Shown here in pieces: positions 34,037 to 47,690 of a DNA stretch of 64,000 nt; position 1 is the stretch's first letter; every line of letters starts with the position of its first letter. The stretch spans positions 39,563,558 through 39,627,557 of the forward strand of contig CM043946.1 in NCBI GenBank assembly GCA_014529385.2. The letters are read 5' to 3'. This stretch comes from Adiantum capillus-veneris. Taxonomy: Eukaryota > Streptophyta > Polypodiopsida > Polypodiales > Pteridaceae. A program made the translations under genes and the position numbers. The notes under the pieces were generated by a model, which had not been told where the DNA came from, searched no databases, and saw only the letters and a list, made by a program, of their open reading frames with translations.

Positions 34037-35063
34037 GAATGGACGAAGAGCATGCAAGTGGAGATGGACTCACTACATCGCAACCAAACATGGGAGTTGG
34101 TTGAGTTGCCTAAAGGTAAGCGGACACTTCAAAACAAATGGGTGTACAAGTTGAAGGAAGAAGAAGGTGGGAAGAAAAGGTACAAGTCTAGGCTTGTGGT
34201 AAAAGGGTTTTCTCAAAAGAAAGGTATTGACTTCAATGAAATATTTTCTCCTGTTGTAAAAATGAACTCAATTAGGCTTGTCTTAAGCCTTGTGGCTGCT
34301 CATGATCTAAATCTCGAGCAAATGGATGTAAATACGGCATTCCCTCACGGTGACTTAGAGGAGGAAATCTACATGTTTCAACCAAAGGGGTATGAAGTAA
34401 AAGGTAAGGAGAAAATGGTTTGCAGATTAAAGAAGAGCTTGTATGGTTTAAAGCAAGCATAAAGACAATGGTACTTGAAGTTTGATCGATGGATGTTGGA
34501 TCATGGATTCACAAGATGCAACTCGGATCACTGCGTCTACACGAAGAATTTGGGAGATGGAAAATTCATCATCCTAATGTTGTATGTTGATGACATGTTG
34601 ATTGCAAGTGCTAACATGTAGGACATCAAAGACCTAAAAGAGGAGCTGTCTAAATCTTTTTCAATGAAAGATTTAGGTGCTACAAGAGGATACTTGGTAT
34701 GAAAATATCAAGGGACAGGACGAAGAAGACTATAAACCTATCTCAAGAAGATTACATCAAGAAGGTACTAGAAAGGTTTGTAATGCAAAATGCAAAACTA
34801 GTTTCTACACCTTTGGCTGGTCATTTTAAACTAACGAAGGATATGTGTCCAAAGACACAAAAGGAGATAGCCTATATGTCTAAAGTTCCATATGCTGCAG
34901 CGGTAGGTTCTCTAATGGATGCTATGGTCTGGACAAGGCCAGACATTGCACATGCAGTGGGAGTTGTGAGTAGGTTCATGGACAACCCAGGTAAAGAGCA
35001 TTGGCAAGCTGTGAAGTGGATACTTAGGTATCTAAAAGGGACTTGTATTTTGGAGGAACTGAT
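34037..35063 (+). pseudogene. Element D: reverse transcriptase
   Basis: WVYKLKEEEGG, KARLV-type segment YKSRLVVKGFSQKKGIDFNE, MDVNTAFPHGDLEEEIYM (first palm motif, usually AFL), SLYGLKQA, then a stop at 34460, and LMLYVDDMLIAS containing the catalytic YVDD. TAG at 34618, a frameshift near 34685 and another near 35045 follow, before and after TPLAGHFKLTKDM and VSRFMDNPGKEHW. Confidence 0.85.
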
Positions 35064-35489
35064 ATTTTTCTAGAAGGGTATGCTGATGCAGATATGGCAG
35101 GTGACAAAGATACTCGAAGGAGCACTACTGGCTATGTCTTCACGGTTGGAGGCACAATAGTAAGCTGGGCTTCAAAGATGCAGAAAGTGGTTTCACTTTC
35201 TACCACGGAAGCAGAGTATGTAGCAATGACGGAGGCAAGCAAAGAAATTCTGTGGCTTCACAGATTCTTAGAAGAGCTTGGATTCAAACAAGACAATTGT
35301 GTCTTGTACAGTGATAGCCAAAGCGCTATCCATCTTGCGAAGAACTCAGCCTTTCATTCAAGGACAAAGCACATTGAGGTGAGATATCACTTCATACGCA
35401 CTCTTTTGGAAGAGGGACAGCTAAAGCTAGGAAAGGTGCATACAAGTGAAAATCCTGTAGACATGTTTACAAAGGTGGTCAACAAGTAG
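35043..35489 (+). pseudogene. Element D: RNase H
   Basis: [51 protein letters not shown] and [12 protein letters not shown] carry the acidic catalytic residues of Copia RNase H. A TAG at 35487 stops it shortly before the usual end. Confidence 0.85.
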
Positions 35490-35578
35490 AAGTTCAGCTT
35501 TTGCTCATCTTCAATCGGCATTCAAGGATAAGAAGCCAGAATGGAAAGCAGTCACAGGTTTGGTTTGGAGATCAGTCT

Positions 35579-35591
35579 CCAAGTGGGAGAT
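35579..35591 (+). other. Element D: polypurine tract
   Basis: CCAAGTGGGAGAT directly before the LTR start TGTTAAGTATGG; usual Copia form. Confidence 0.8.
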
Positions 35592-36353
35592 TGTTAAGTA
35601 TGGAGCCTGATTTACCCTTGTAATTTTCTGTGGTAAAAGCGCACATTTGTAAGGCCCCCATTAGCCATCGTGCGTAAAGGTAAATCACTCACCGGAAACC
35701 AAAATTTTCACACAATAAAAAACCAGGGTAAACTTTAGGGGCCTCGGGGACGGAAGCCCCCGAGACTTTTTTTCCCTCTCCGGAATATTCCTTTTCGCTG
35801 GAATATTATGGCCGGACGGCGGCCAGAAAGTGGTTGGAAAACAAACGTCGGTTGGCCGGTAGTCAATGGCCGGTGGCCGGTGGTCGGAAGTCAATGGCCG
35901 GTGGCCGAATTCAAAAGCGGACTTGTCTTCTCAAGGGCGGCCACACATGGGCGGATTGGAGGGTCCGATTTGGACTTATCTACACAAGGGCGGCTACACA
36001 TGGCTGCCTCTCATGAGAGAGGACAACCCTTTTGGCCTATAAAAGGAGTCCATTTCTACACACATTTCATATAGTGTGAAGTTGATGCAACAAGGTGAGT
36101 GTGAGGTGGTGACAGTGAAGCAAGGCGGGAGCTCCATTAAGGATATAATCCCTTTGTAAACTACTTCTTGTTTTGAAGTACTAAAGCCATTGAGTGGCTG
36201 CTTTCCCGTGGACGTAGCCCACATTGGGTGAACCACGTATATCGTGTGTACTCTCTCTCTCTCTCTACTCTATAATCTCGTGTACGTAAATTTTTCTCTC
36301 TCCATTAAGTAATCTACTCAATTATCTATTTAGCTATGTCTTATTTCCTAACA
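35592..36353 (+). repeat. Element D: complete 3' LTR
   Basis: 762 bp, TGTTAAGTATGG to CCTAACA. TATA box at 36039-36046. It defines the full family LTR, also found alone at 54274-54978. Confidence 0.9.
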
Positions 36354-36454
36354 TAAAAAGGGATCCTTCACCCGCTAAGAAACATGGGCTAATGGCTAGG
36401 CTTTATCTTCTCTACCTCATAGTCGAGGACGACTATGATTTCAAGAGAGAGGTA
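36354..36454 (+). other. Element C: end of internal region, with hairpin
   Basis: Contains a perfect hairpin CATAGTCG-AGGA-CGACTATG at 36418-36437 and the purine-rich AAGAGAGAGG (36443-36452) as probable polypurine tract before the 3' LTR. Confidence 0.6.
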
Positions 36455-38427
36455 ATCTCATAAAATATAATATCTAACTTTACCGAATGATTTTCTCATA
36501 TTAAACTGATCATTTAATGTGGGAGAATAAACGGGAACAAGAGTTAGAATAGAGACATGTGCTTCTAGACCTATCTCAACACGGGACCAAAAGGAGAGAT
36601 GGTTGCATCTCAATAGGGGTCCAAAAGGAGATGGTCTATCAAATAGAAATGTGCAATAAGTGCTTCTAAACTTACCTCAGCAGGGACCAAGAGGAGAGAT
36701 GGTTACATCTCAATAGGGGTCCAAAAGGAGGTAGCTATCAAAGAGCAATGTGCATCTAATGGAGCTTAAAAGACCTTAGGGTTAGCTTGATTAAAGACCT
36801 CAAATGGTTAGTGTTAAAAGTTCTTTGACCTTAGGCAAGCTAGGGAGCTTGAGGTGGGAACCCGACCTAAGCTTGAGGTGCTTGTCGTGCTTGATGACTA
36901 AGGTGCGTGCTTGATGACTAAGGTACTTGAGGTCCTTGTCGTGCTCGATGACTAAGGTGCGTGCTTGATGACTAAGGTGCTTGAGGTGCTTGTCATGCTT
37001 TATGACTAAGGTACTTGAGGTGCTTGTCATACTTAATGAGGAAGGTGCTTGAGAAGCTTCCCATGCTTGGGGGGTAAGGTGCTTGAGTCAAAAAGAGACC
37101 CTACAAACTTAATGAGGAAGGTGCTTGAGAAGCTTCCAATGCTTGGGGGGTAAGGTGCTTGAGTCAAAAAGAGACCCTACAAATGTAATGAGGAAGGTGC
37201 TTGAGAAGCTTTCCATGCTTGGGGGGTAAAGTGCTTGAGTCAAAAAGAGACCCTACAAACTTAATGAGGAAGGTGCTTGAGAAGCTTCCTATGCATGAAA
37301 GTCCCAAAGTTAGGGGAATCCTTGACTTAACCTTCCACTCACCCAAAGGGCACCCCTTTTCTAAAAGGGTACATGGGACACATGTCAAACTCTCCCTATG
37401 CATAACCACATGGTGTGCTTGAATGCTATTGGTTGGGCTAAAGAGGGCTCCAATGAGCTTCTAGTTCCATCCAACAAATATCTCCATATTTTCAAGCTCT
37501 CTCTCTCTAAGGGGTAAGGAGGACACTTGTCCAAAAACTACCCATGTACTTGAATGCATGTTGCATGTGATTGGCTAGTGGGAGAGGGGTCCAATGAGCT
37601 TGAAATATGTGTAAAAGCTACAACTCACCCCAAGCAAGCAAGGGGGTGCCGGGGGGATATACACCACACACACACACACACTCATTTTGTGGATTCATTC
37701 TCACTTGGTGAAAGTTGAGGAACTCTACCTCCTTCTCCAAGCTTGTGAGAAGTGAGAGCCTACACCAACACTCTTGGCTATGGAATGAAAACCCAACCAA
37801 GAGCCATGCTTCAATGCTTAAGCTTTCCATCTTCTCCATCTTCATTACTATGCTATTATGTATGCTAGCAAGAAGATTGATGATAAGTGAGGAACTATTT
37901 CTTTCTCCTATGGAATGTTTCTTCTTCCTCTTCCCTACCCTCATTCTCCGCTAGCTCTCTCCACCTTCGAAGGTATTTGAGGCCTTGGGTCTGAGGCTTG
38001 GGATAGTTAATGCTTTCTACAAAGTTTATGTTATGTTTGTGATTCATGAAGCTTTTCATCTTCATTGCATCACCTAGGTCACAAGGAACACAAGGATTGT
38101 ATTGTACCGAGTCTCTCTTGATGGGAGAAACTATAATACAAACGCCTATTGGAGGGGGGACCAGCTCCGTATGAATCCGATCCTCAACTATTGTCATGTT
38201 CTCTAAACTCTCTCTCTTGCAAAAGTATTGTTCATGCCAACTTAACAAAGTACCATGTTTATGTTGCTACCATCAATTAAGTTCATGCCAACTTAACAAA
38301 GTACCATGTTTATGTTGCTACCATCAATTAAGTTCACCCGCTATGCTCACAAAGTAATCTCACAAAAGTGCTTCATCTAATCTCCTAATTCCGCTACTCT
38401 CAAAGTTCATAGGCCATTACCATTACA
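36455..38427 (+). repeat. Element C: 3' LTR
   Basis: Direct repeat of 24103-25898, longer through repeat expansion: three full 76-bp units at 37035-37262 plus a partial one, and a 51-bp tandem duplication at 38230-38331 absent from the 5' LTR. CA run near 37665-37680. Ends CCATTACA. Confidence 0.85.
37035..37262 (+). repeat. Tandem repeat, 3 x 76 bp, in C 3' LTR
   Basis: Units start AATGAGGAAGGTGCTTGAGA at 37035, 37111 and 37187, with a partial fourth at 37263. Confidence 0.9.
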
Positions 38428-38569
38428 CTCAGCATCTATTGTCTCTCTTTCTTCTTGTCTGCAAGTGGGTCCTCACCTTGCCTATACATTGGGTTTTTGG
38501 TTCAAAGCTTGCAAGTGTTCAATCGCCATAACTCCTCAAAGTCACCTTGGAGGCCTCTTTCCTAAACTT

Positions 38570-38626
<57 letters not shown>

Positions 38627-39055
38627 TGCCGGTTCTTCAATGTTTATCGGTGGCGACACCTTAAGCCTCTTTGATCTTCTTTCCCCTGCTTTTTAATTTC
38701 CTTTAGCCACTCTCTTCATTTCTTCTTCACTATCAGATGGCTCACGAGCACTTTCAATAGATGATTGATCTTCAATTTCTGGCTCATATAAGGGGCCTTC
38801 GTAGCTTTCGTTGTCGTCATCTTTTGATGGCTCTTCTAGCTTTCTCTTTGATCTTCTTGTGTTAAGAGAGGTAGTATCTTATTCTTCCTCCTCTTGATTT
38901 TCATTCCTTACTCTAGCTATCAACCATGCAATTTGATCATGTGCAGTAGGTAGGTTGTCGGGAACTGGTCTTCTTTATGCTTTTCAGAGTGTTAAGCACA
39001 TATGATCCACGGTCGATTAACATTGGAAAATTTGTCTTTAGAGTAGTGGTGAAGG
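38428..39055 (-). pseudogene. Element B2: middle of the extra ORF
   Basis: Minus-strand homologue of B 13140-13560. The end near 38985-39055 (AGTGTTAAGCACATATGATC, then GTGGTGAAGGTAGC) matches B near 13470-13555 (AGTGTTGTAAGCACATACTG, GCGTGAAGGTGGTTGC). It contains acidic Ser/Asp/Glu-rich coding (38720-38900) and a (CT)n tract at 38573-38623 that was probably inserted or expanded later. Confidence 0.6.
38573..38623. repeat. (CT)n microsatellite
   Basis: About 25 CT units without interruption. Confidence 0.95.
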
Positions 39056-39292
39056 TAGCATCCACTTCTCTCCTCTCCTCTCTTCTCTCTCACCGTGCTA
39101 GTGTAGCACTCCACTATAGGAGGTGTACCTGCACGCATTCTCTTGCCCTATCTCGCTCTCTGTCTCTCTCTGTTCATGTATCATGCGATTATGCGCTTAT
39201 GGGATTTCTAGGTATGTTGATTAGTCTACTTTATGGATTACAATACGTTATTGTTGGTATTTGCAGGGCCTTCCATGCTCTCGTCTGTAGCA
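39056..39292 (+). repeat. Element E: 5' LTR
   Basis: Matches 56853-57103 from TTCTCTCCTCTCC onward; ends CTGTAGCA. Confidence 0.7.
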
Positions 39293-39293
39293 G

Positions 39294-39307
39294 TGGTATC
39301 AGAGCTC
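39294..39307 (+). other. Element E: primer binding site (initiator tRNA-Met)
   Basis: TGGTATCAGAGCTC, one base after the LTR. Confidence 0.85.
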
Positions 39308-40209
39308 AAGGAGATGCTCCTACATGCTGTGGACAACAACAAAGGAAGACGTAGCTACCAATTTATGGCTATGGCCATCGTCATATCACTTCCATATAAC
39401 GAAGCTAAGTTTGTACCATCATGTTTTCAAAATAAATGTTTTTTTTAAATTTTAATGCATCGTTGCTTGAATTGCATCACAAAGAAATGAATTGTTTCTG
39501 ATTAGCAGAGGCAAGCTATCTTAGAATTAATACATAATTAGTTAGCACTAAATTTCATTTACGATATCATCCGCGTGAATACTTATGCGAGTAATGGGCA
39601 CATAGGAAGTTTGGTATGCCATGACGATACATGTGTAAGATCAAAGAGGGATCTACTCGAAGAAGATAGATGGGAAAACCTCTTAACATTGGAACGGAGT
39701 GTAGAATATTGAGTTGGCTAAATTAAGTGAGGAAAAATCCTTGAAGATTTTCCAATAAGAGTGCACATGAGAAGATGAAGAGGAAATATTCGCCACAGCC
39801 ATTGTGGAACGAATGAAAATACGCTTCAAACCCTTCATGTTGTAGGAACAAACCCTTAATATATATATATAAAATATATTTCTACTTATCAACGCTCATA
39901 ATTGGGTTGAGCGAACGCCACCAATGCAACACTGTTGGACCGCCACAGGCGAGGATGCCATGCTCTCCCTGACCTTTGGCATGCAGTTGCAAGTGCCACC
40001 CATCTTCAACAACCACCCCCCTTGCCATGCAGAGTTCGACCTCTCTCTCTCTCTCTCTCTGACCGCCAACCGCCATCAGACTCTCTCTATCTCTCTTTTG
40101 CTGACGACAGTTCAACTGCATCTCTCTCTTACCAGGGCCAGCTCTTTGTGGTGCACACCACAACCATCCTTGCCTCTTTTGTTCAACAACTCTTAGGGCA
40201 TGCAGACTT

Positions 40210-40210
<1 letters not shown>
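39308..40210 (+). other. Element E interior, left part: no recognised gene
   Basis: AT-rich to 39900 with a TATATATATATAAAATATAT run at 39861-39880, then Pro/Ser-coding-like CT-rich sequence with short (CT)n tracts (40040-40060). No retroelement motif found. Confidence 0.5.

Positions 40211-40301
<91 letters not shown>
40211..40301. repeat. (CT)n microsatellite
   Basis: About 45 units, one GT interruption near 40252. Confidence 0.95.
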
Positions 40302-40306
<5 letters not shown>

Positions 40307-40362
40307 GTTATCACTAACCACAACGCTCTCTCTCTCTCTCTAACATTGAGCATGAGGAGTTG

Positions 40363-42777
<2,415 letters not shown>

Positions 42778-42999
42778 TGTTGGAACTAGGGTTGCAGAGA
42801 GACACACACAGCTTGGAGAAGACAAAGGAAGCTCAAGGCACACAATTGAGAGTGTGTTTCTTAGTATGCAATGGAAAGTTAGATAGCCCTAGAGTGATGG
42901 GCGTATACAATGCTCGGGGGGAAAAACCTCTTAAAGAGGGAAAAAACCCGACGGTACTAGTGTGTTCACACACATCACTACCACATGTATATGGTAACA
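42778..42999 (-). repeat. Element F: 3' LTR
   Basis: 222 bp. Plus-strand ends TGTTGGAACTAGGG and GGTAACA; direct repeat of 51822-52048. Confidence 0.9.
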
Positions 43000-43012
43000 A
43001 ATCCCCCCTGGA
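43000..43012 (-). other. Element F: polypurine tract
   Basis: The minus strand reads CCAGGGGGGATT directly before the LTR start TGTTACC. Confidence 0.85.
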
Positions 43013-43074
43013 GTGATGCAGTGAACGAGAGCTGGCACATGAGTAAAGGGAAGTGCCATGCCCTAAGGACATGA

Positions 43075-43725
43075 TCAATCCACAAAGGGGAGTAAGCCAA
43101 AAGCTTTGTGGAAAGCTTCAAGCTTCTCACGAGACAATGCCTTTGTGAAAAGATCTGCAAGGTTGTCCTGTGTTGGCACATAAGCTAAGCTGATCTCTCC
43201 TGCTGAGAGCCTCTCCCCGACATAGTGGTAATGCACCTCAATGTGCTTTGTGCGAGCATGAAAAACTGGGTTCCTCGCAACTGCCAATGCGCTCTGACTG
43301 TCAGTGTAGATAGTGTTGGCAGTGTTCTGTCCAACACCCAAATCAGCCATAAGGCGTCTGAGACATACACACTCAACCGTAGCTGTGAAGACTTCCCTGT
43401 ACTCAGCCTCACAACTCGAAGTGGCCATAGTAGGTTGCTTCTTGCTCAACCATGATATACATGAACTGCCAAGCATGAAACAAAAACCACTTGTGGACAC
43501 TCGCGTGTCAAAACAACCAGCCCAATCTGAGTCCGAAAAAGCATTTAAGTCTGGCGGCAATGATCCCCCCTTGGGATAAAACAAGCCAAGATGTAAAGTG
43601 CCACTAAGGTAGCAGAAAATCCTCTTGACAACCTGCCAATGCTTAGACCCTGGGCTATGCATAAATCTGCTGACCTGTGAGACTGCAAACTAAATATCCG
43701 GCCTCATGTTGCATACATAAATGAA
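43075..43725 (-). pseudogene. Element F: RNase H
   Basis: ORF with HSPGSKHWQVVKRIFCYLSG, SDSDWAGCFDTRVSTSGF, SSCEAEYREVFTATVE, YTDSQSALAVARN and TKHIEVHYHYV; it runs to a natural stop after FHKAFGLLPFVD. It is separated from RT by frame breaks near 43690-43840. Confidence 0.85.
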
Positions 43726-44660
43726 GCAGCCAACAGCAGTTTGATAATGAGTGACATCAGGAGGATCGCCAGCATCATGTAGACTCAATTTCAAACCTGT
43801 TTCCATGGGAGTGGCAATAGGTTTACAATCCTCAAGTCCAAACTTTCATCTTGAAAGTAGCATTCAAATCAGCCTTAAATTTAGCAATATGTCTCTCATT
43901 TGGTCCAGTGATCAGCAAATCATCAACATAAAGAACCACAATAAGAAGTTCATCACCCTCACACTTTACATACAATGTGCTTTCTGTTGGACTGTTACGA
44001 AAGCCTTGTTTGACCAAATGAGTGTCAGCTTTCTCATACCAAGCACGAGGAGATTGCTTCAACCCATACAAATCCTTGTTACACTTTGTCCTCTTGTCCT
44101 TTTATGACAAAACCGCGAGGCTGCGTTACATAAACTTCCTCAAATATGTCACCATTCAAGAAAGCAGTAACACTGTCTGATTGATGTACATCCCAACCAA
44201 AATGAGCTGCCAATGCACATAGAAAACGCACAATAGTCATACGACAAGTGGGAGCAAAAGTCTCGTCATAATCAATGCCTTTTTGCTGTGCATAACCCTT
44301 TGCAACAAGTCGAGCCTTATGGCGATCGATCTCACCATCCGGCTTGCGTTTCAACTTGTAAACCCACTTCGTACCAATGGCCTTTTTGCTAGGAGGCAAA
44401 TCACATAAAGTCCATGTGTCATTTTCTATAAGTGCATCATATTCTGTTTGCATGGCAGCTATCCAATTTTCTGAATTCTGTGCTTGATCAAAAGACAGAG
44501 GCTCCTCAACATCATGTAAGCTAGACACAGCCAAAGCGTAACAATCTGATGCATAAGATGCATGGCGAGAGCCTGAACGAGTACGACTAGACAAAGGTGC
44601 ATCCAATTTACTGTCACGCAAAGTGTGCACTAGCCATTTTGGCATACCTCTAGCCTGCTC
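43726..44660 (-). pseudogene. Element F: reverse transcriptase
   Basis: Two ORFs. 44645-44079: WIAAMQTEYDALIENDTWTL, KWVYKLKRKPDGEIDRHKAR, SVTAFLNGDIFEEVYVTQPR. 44071-43832: MYGLKQSPRAWYEKA and VVLYVDDLLITG with the catalytic YVDD. One frame break near 44075 separates them. The first palm motif reads SDSVTAFLNG where D-V-K/N-T-A is usual. Confidence 0.85.
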
Positions 44661-45860
44661 ATTTTCAACCCTTTCCTCGTCAAGTACATCATGTACATCT
44701 GCATCAGTAATAGGCTGATCTAAAACATTTTCAAAACCCCCATAGGTTGTACATTTGCCTCATTGGAATTTATATTCGTATTTTCACCATTGAAAAGAGG
44801 CAACAAAGTGTCATAAATGTCCTGTGAGCTTACGTTATTGTCTCTAGTACATGACAGCAAGGACTGAACAGAATCTTCCACAAACACTACATCCCGTCAA
44901 ACCAGAATACGTTTTGTTTGCGGATGATACAACTTGTAACCGTTGCTTTCAGCACTATAACCAACGAAAATACATTTGATAGCCTTATATTCAATTTTCT
45001 GTGTTGCACTTGTGGCTCCAAAGCATATGCCAAACAACCAAAAACAGGCATCAAGAGAAGGCTTTCTATCATGCCATGCTTCATATGGAGTAATAGATTG
45101 CAAAGCTTTCGTAGGACACCTGTTAAGTACATAAGTGGCACACATGATGGCCTCAAGCCAAAAAGAATATGGCAAAGCTTGACTTTTGACCATACATCGT
45201 GCCATTTCCGTAAGTGACCTGTTTTTCCTCTCAGCAACACCATTTTGATGAGGTGTATAAGGCACTGTACATTGGTGTTTTATCCCATGACTAGCCAGAA
45301 ATGCATTAAATTCATGAGACATATACTCCCCCCTCGATCGGAATGGAGGGTGCCCATAGTACATTTTGAGACATTTTCAGCCATAGCCAGAAATTGTTTG
45401 AAGCACTTAAAAAGTTCGGACTTCGCTTTAAGCGGAAATACCCATGCATGCATGGAGTAATCATCAATGAAAGTCACGAAGTACAAGTAATTGCCCAAGG
45501 ATGGAGTTTGCATGGGCCCACAAACATCACTATGAACAAGCTGCAACCTGCATGTGGCCCGAACTGAACCATCCTTTGGAAACTTACAACGCTGCATCTT
45601 ACCCAAAATACAGCCTTCACAAACATGTTTGATAGGTGCTTCAAGAGGCGGCAAAGAAGCAACCATATCAGATTTCTGCAAACGCAGCAAATTGGCAAAA
45701 TTCAGATGACCAAAACGTGCATGCCAAAGTGTTGCATCTGAAATAGCCCTTGAATCTGCAACAGCATTTGCACAAAAGGCCAGATGCAACAATTTCATCA
45801 CCAAAACTGAGATCATGAACTGTACATCTGTCATCCACAAATTTGACTACAAGTCCAAGT
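44661..45860 (-). pseudogene. Element F: integrase
   Basis: Zinc-binding region WHARFGHLNFANLLRLQKSD and CEGCILGKMQRCKFP (45840-45280 ORF); core FIDDYSMHAWVFPLKAKSEL and HSDRGG. The rest is in the 45364-44897 ORF: QNGVAERKNRSLTEMARCMV with the catalytic Glu, and CIFVGYSAESNGYKLYHP. A frameshift near 45340 separates the parts; the stretch 44896-44661 is a degenerate linker before RT. Confidence 0.85.
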
Positions 45861-46276
45861 CTAGCAAGTGCGGATACAGACAAGAGATTCTTCTTGGTCC
45901 CAGGACATAAAGTGCATCAACAAGTGTGAAGGAACTGCCATTTGCAACATTAAGCACAATATTTCCAACTCCCTGAAATGGATAAGAGGCATTGTTGGCA
46001 CAAGTGAAAGAATTCCCATGAGGGATAGACTCGAGAGAGGTAAACAATTCACGATGTGAGGTAATGTGCTTTGTAGCACCACTGTCAAAGTACCACACAT
46101 GTGAATCTGCAGCAACAACCAACAAGCATGCATCATGGACAACAGGATTGTAAGTGCACTTTGTGCTAAAATCCCATTCTGTATCAACATCAGCATCACA
46201 GTCTCCTTTCACAGAAGACTCAACAATGGCTGCATTTGTAGTGGAACCAGCATTTGCAGTGGAACCACCCTCTTTC
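45861..46276 (-). pseudogene. Element F: protease and end of gag
   Basis: WYFDSGATKHITSHRELF has the intact D-S-G-A active site; GNSFTCANNASYPFQGVGNI follows, the usual pre-integrase segment. A frameshift near YVLGPRR leads into integrase. Residues of this ORF right of 46276 belong to the G LTR, so the ORF start seen there is not native. Confidence 0.8.
46272..46276. repeat. Target-site duplication of G, left (CTTTC)
   Basis: Identical to 50537-50541. Confidence 0.9.
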
Positions 46277-46468
46277 TGTTGGGGTATAAAGCCCAATGTG
46301 GTCGCCCAGGTAAGTGGGCGGGCCGCTAGGTATGTACACATATTCTTTTGTAAAAACCTAATAAGAACTCACTATGCTCTACACATTACAGTAGAGCGAG
46401 TTCACCATATCGTCGTGCTCTTCTTCTCGCACTCTCTCTCGCATCGCACTTCCGCTCGTACTCCTTCA
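46277..46468 (+). repeat. Element G: 5' LTR
   Basis: 192 bp, TGTTGGGG to CTCCTTCA. A TATAAAG lies at 46284-46290. Confidence 0.95.
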
Positions 46469-46470
46469 AC

Positions 46471-46482
46471 TGGTATCAGAGC
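46471..46482 (+). other. Element G: primer binding site (initiator tRNA-Met)
   Basis: TGGTATCAGAGC two bases after the LTR. Confidence 0.9.
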
Positions 46483-46704
46483 TCAGATCGAGGCACGGGG
46501 CAGCATTTGCAGGTAGCCAGATTCACCTGCTCAGATTGTAGTGAGATTCGACAGGTGAAGACACGGCCCCAAATCCTGTGGGTAAGCCCGAAGGGCTTGG
46601 TGTTCTTGGTTCATTTGACAGGTTGATACTAGTTCAGAGGTCAGTTTACAGGGGAAACTCTGCCGAATTTTTACAAGGAAAGTAAACTACTGTAAAGCGT
46701 AGCT

Positions 46705-47529
46705 ATGGCTGGATCACAGGACACTGCTCTCTACAATATCAAGAAGCTGGATGGAACCAATTTCCCATTGTGGAAGAAGCAGATTTGGCACGTGTTGGTA
46801 CAAAAGAAGCAGATAAGACCTATAAAGCTCAAGGGGATAAAACCAGAAGATATGGACGAAGATGAATGGAGCGAAATGGATGAATTGGCACTTTCTACCA
46901 TTATGCTGACTTTGGCAGAAAGCGTTTACTTCAATGTAGCAGACAAGATGTCGGCTTATCAAGCATGGACAAAGCTGAGTGATCTTTATGAGAAGCAGAG
47001 TGCAGCTTCACAGGTATACTGGCTTAAGAAGCTTGTTGACTTGAAGATGAAAGAAGGGACCCCTATATCCAATCATCTGAATGAATTCAACACCATCTAC
47101 AGTCAGTTGTCAGCTCAAGGTGTCAAGTTTGATGAACCTGTTAGAGCTATGTTCCTGTTGATCACATTGTCGAAAAGTTGGGACACTTTTCGCACAGCTT
47201 TGAGTAATTCTGCACCTCCAGATGGTTTGACCATAGCAGGTGTAGAAGGCAGTCTGCTTACTGAAGAAACCAACAGAAAGACAATGGAAAAAGGCAAAGG
47301 AACAACCTTAGTTGTCAGGGGAAGGACCAAAGAAAAGTACAAAGGTGGAAAGAGGGATGAGTTTCGTAGCAAGTCCCGCAGTGCTAAAGGCAAGAGTGAC
47401 ATAGAATGCTACCATTGTGGCAAAAAGGGTCACATGAAAAGAGACTGCAGAGAATGGAAAGCAGAAAAAGGCAAAGAGAAAGCAGAAGACCTTGGTGAGA
47501 AGAACAAGTCCTCAGTGATAGATTTTTGA
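46705..47529 (+). CDS. gag: Element G: Gag
   Basis: The ATG at 46705 begins MAGSQDTALYNIKKLDGTNF. Core segments VYWLKKLVDLKMKEGTPISN and LLITLSKSWDTFRTALSNSA match Copia gag (UBN2-type fold). Nucleocapsid knuckle CYHCGKKGHMKRDC at about residues 235-248. It ends at TGA shortly after, at the edge of a deletion, so it is separated from pol; in intact relatives gag and pol are one frame. As Gag it would form the RNA-packaging particle. Confidence 0.85.
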   Translation: MAGSQDTALYNIKKLDGTNFPLWKKQIWHVLVQKKQIRPIKLKGIKPEDMDEDEWSEMDELALSTIMLTLAESVYFNVADKMSAYQAWTKLSDLYEKQSAASQVYWLKKLVDLKMKEGTPISNHLNEFNTIYSQLSAQGVKFDEPVRAMFLLITLSKSWDTFRTALSNSAPPDGLTIAGVEGSLLTEETNRKTMEKGKGTTLVVRGRTKEKYKGGKRDEFRSKSRSAKGKSDIECYHCGKKGHMKRDCREWKAEKGKEKAEDLGEKNKSSVIDF

Positions 47530-47690
47530 GAAGAGCAATGGGCAGACATGTGAGATCTTAGGTGTTGGAGATGTTCAATTGATGTTTCAGAATGGCTCTT
47601 CTTTCACGCTGAAAAATGTGAGACATGTTCCCGCTATTACAAAGAGCTTGATCAGCACAGGTTTACTTGATGATGCTGGCTATGTCACCA
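47530..47690 (+). pseudogene. Element G: protease remnant, active site deleted
   Basis: The frame GQTCEILGVGDVQLMF, ending in LKNVRHVPAITKSLISTG, is the C-terminal part of a Copia protease and its following linker. The D-S-G-A segment is missing between gag and this piece, and a second deletion joins DDAGYVTI to the integrase zinc region. Confidence 0.8.

Larger units (their letters stand above)
31003..36353 (+). mobile_element. Element D: Copia element nested in C
   Basis: LTRs 31003-31590 (5' truncated by about 190 bp) and 35592-36353 enclose one gag-pol frame in Copia order (gag, protease, integrase, RT, RNase H). There are six stops in one frame plus two frameshifts. The 5' truncation removes one insertion boundary, so no target duplication can be seen. 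Confidence 0.9.
24103..38427 (+). mobile_element. Element C: chromovirus-like Gypsy element, with Copia D nested inside
   Basis: Two direct LTRs of about 1.8 and 1.97 kb enclose a plus-strand gag, protease, RT, RNase H, integrase and chromodomain-like tail. Copia D sits between the coding part and the 3' LTR. The RT has lost both catalytic segments, and there are many stops. Confidence 0.85.

Noticed and set aside
24098-38432. 76-bp tandem units in the C LTR as a CRISPR-like array
   Set aside because: Units are contiguous with no unique spacers, lie in an LTR, and the DNA is from a plant.
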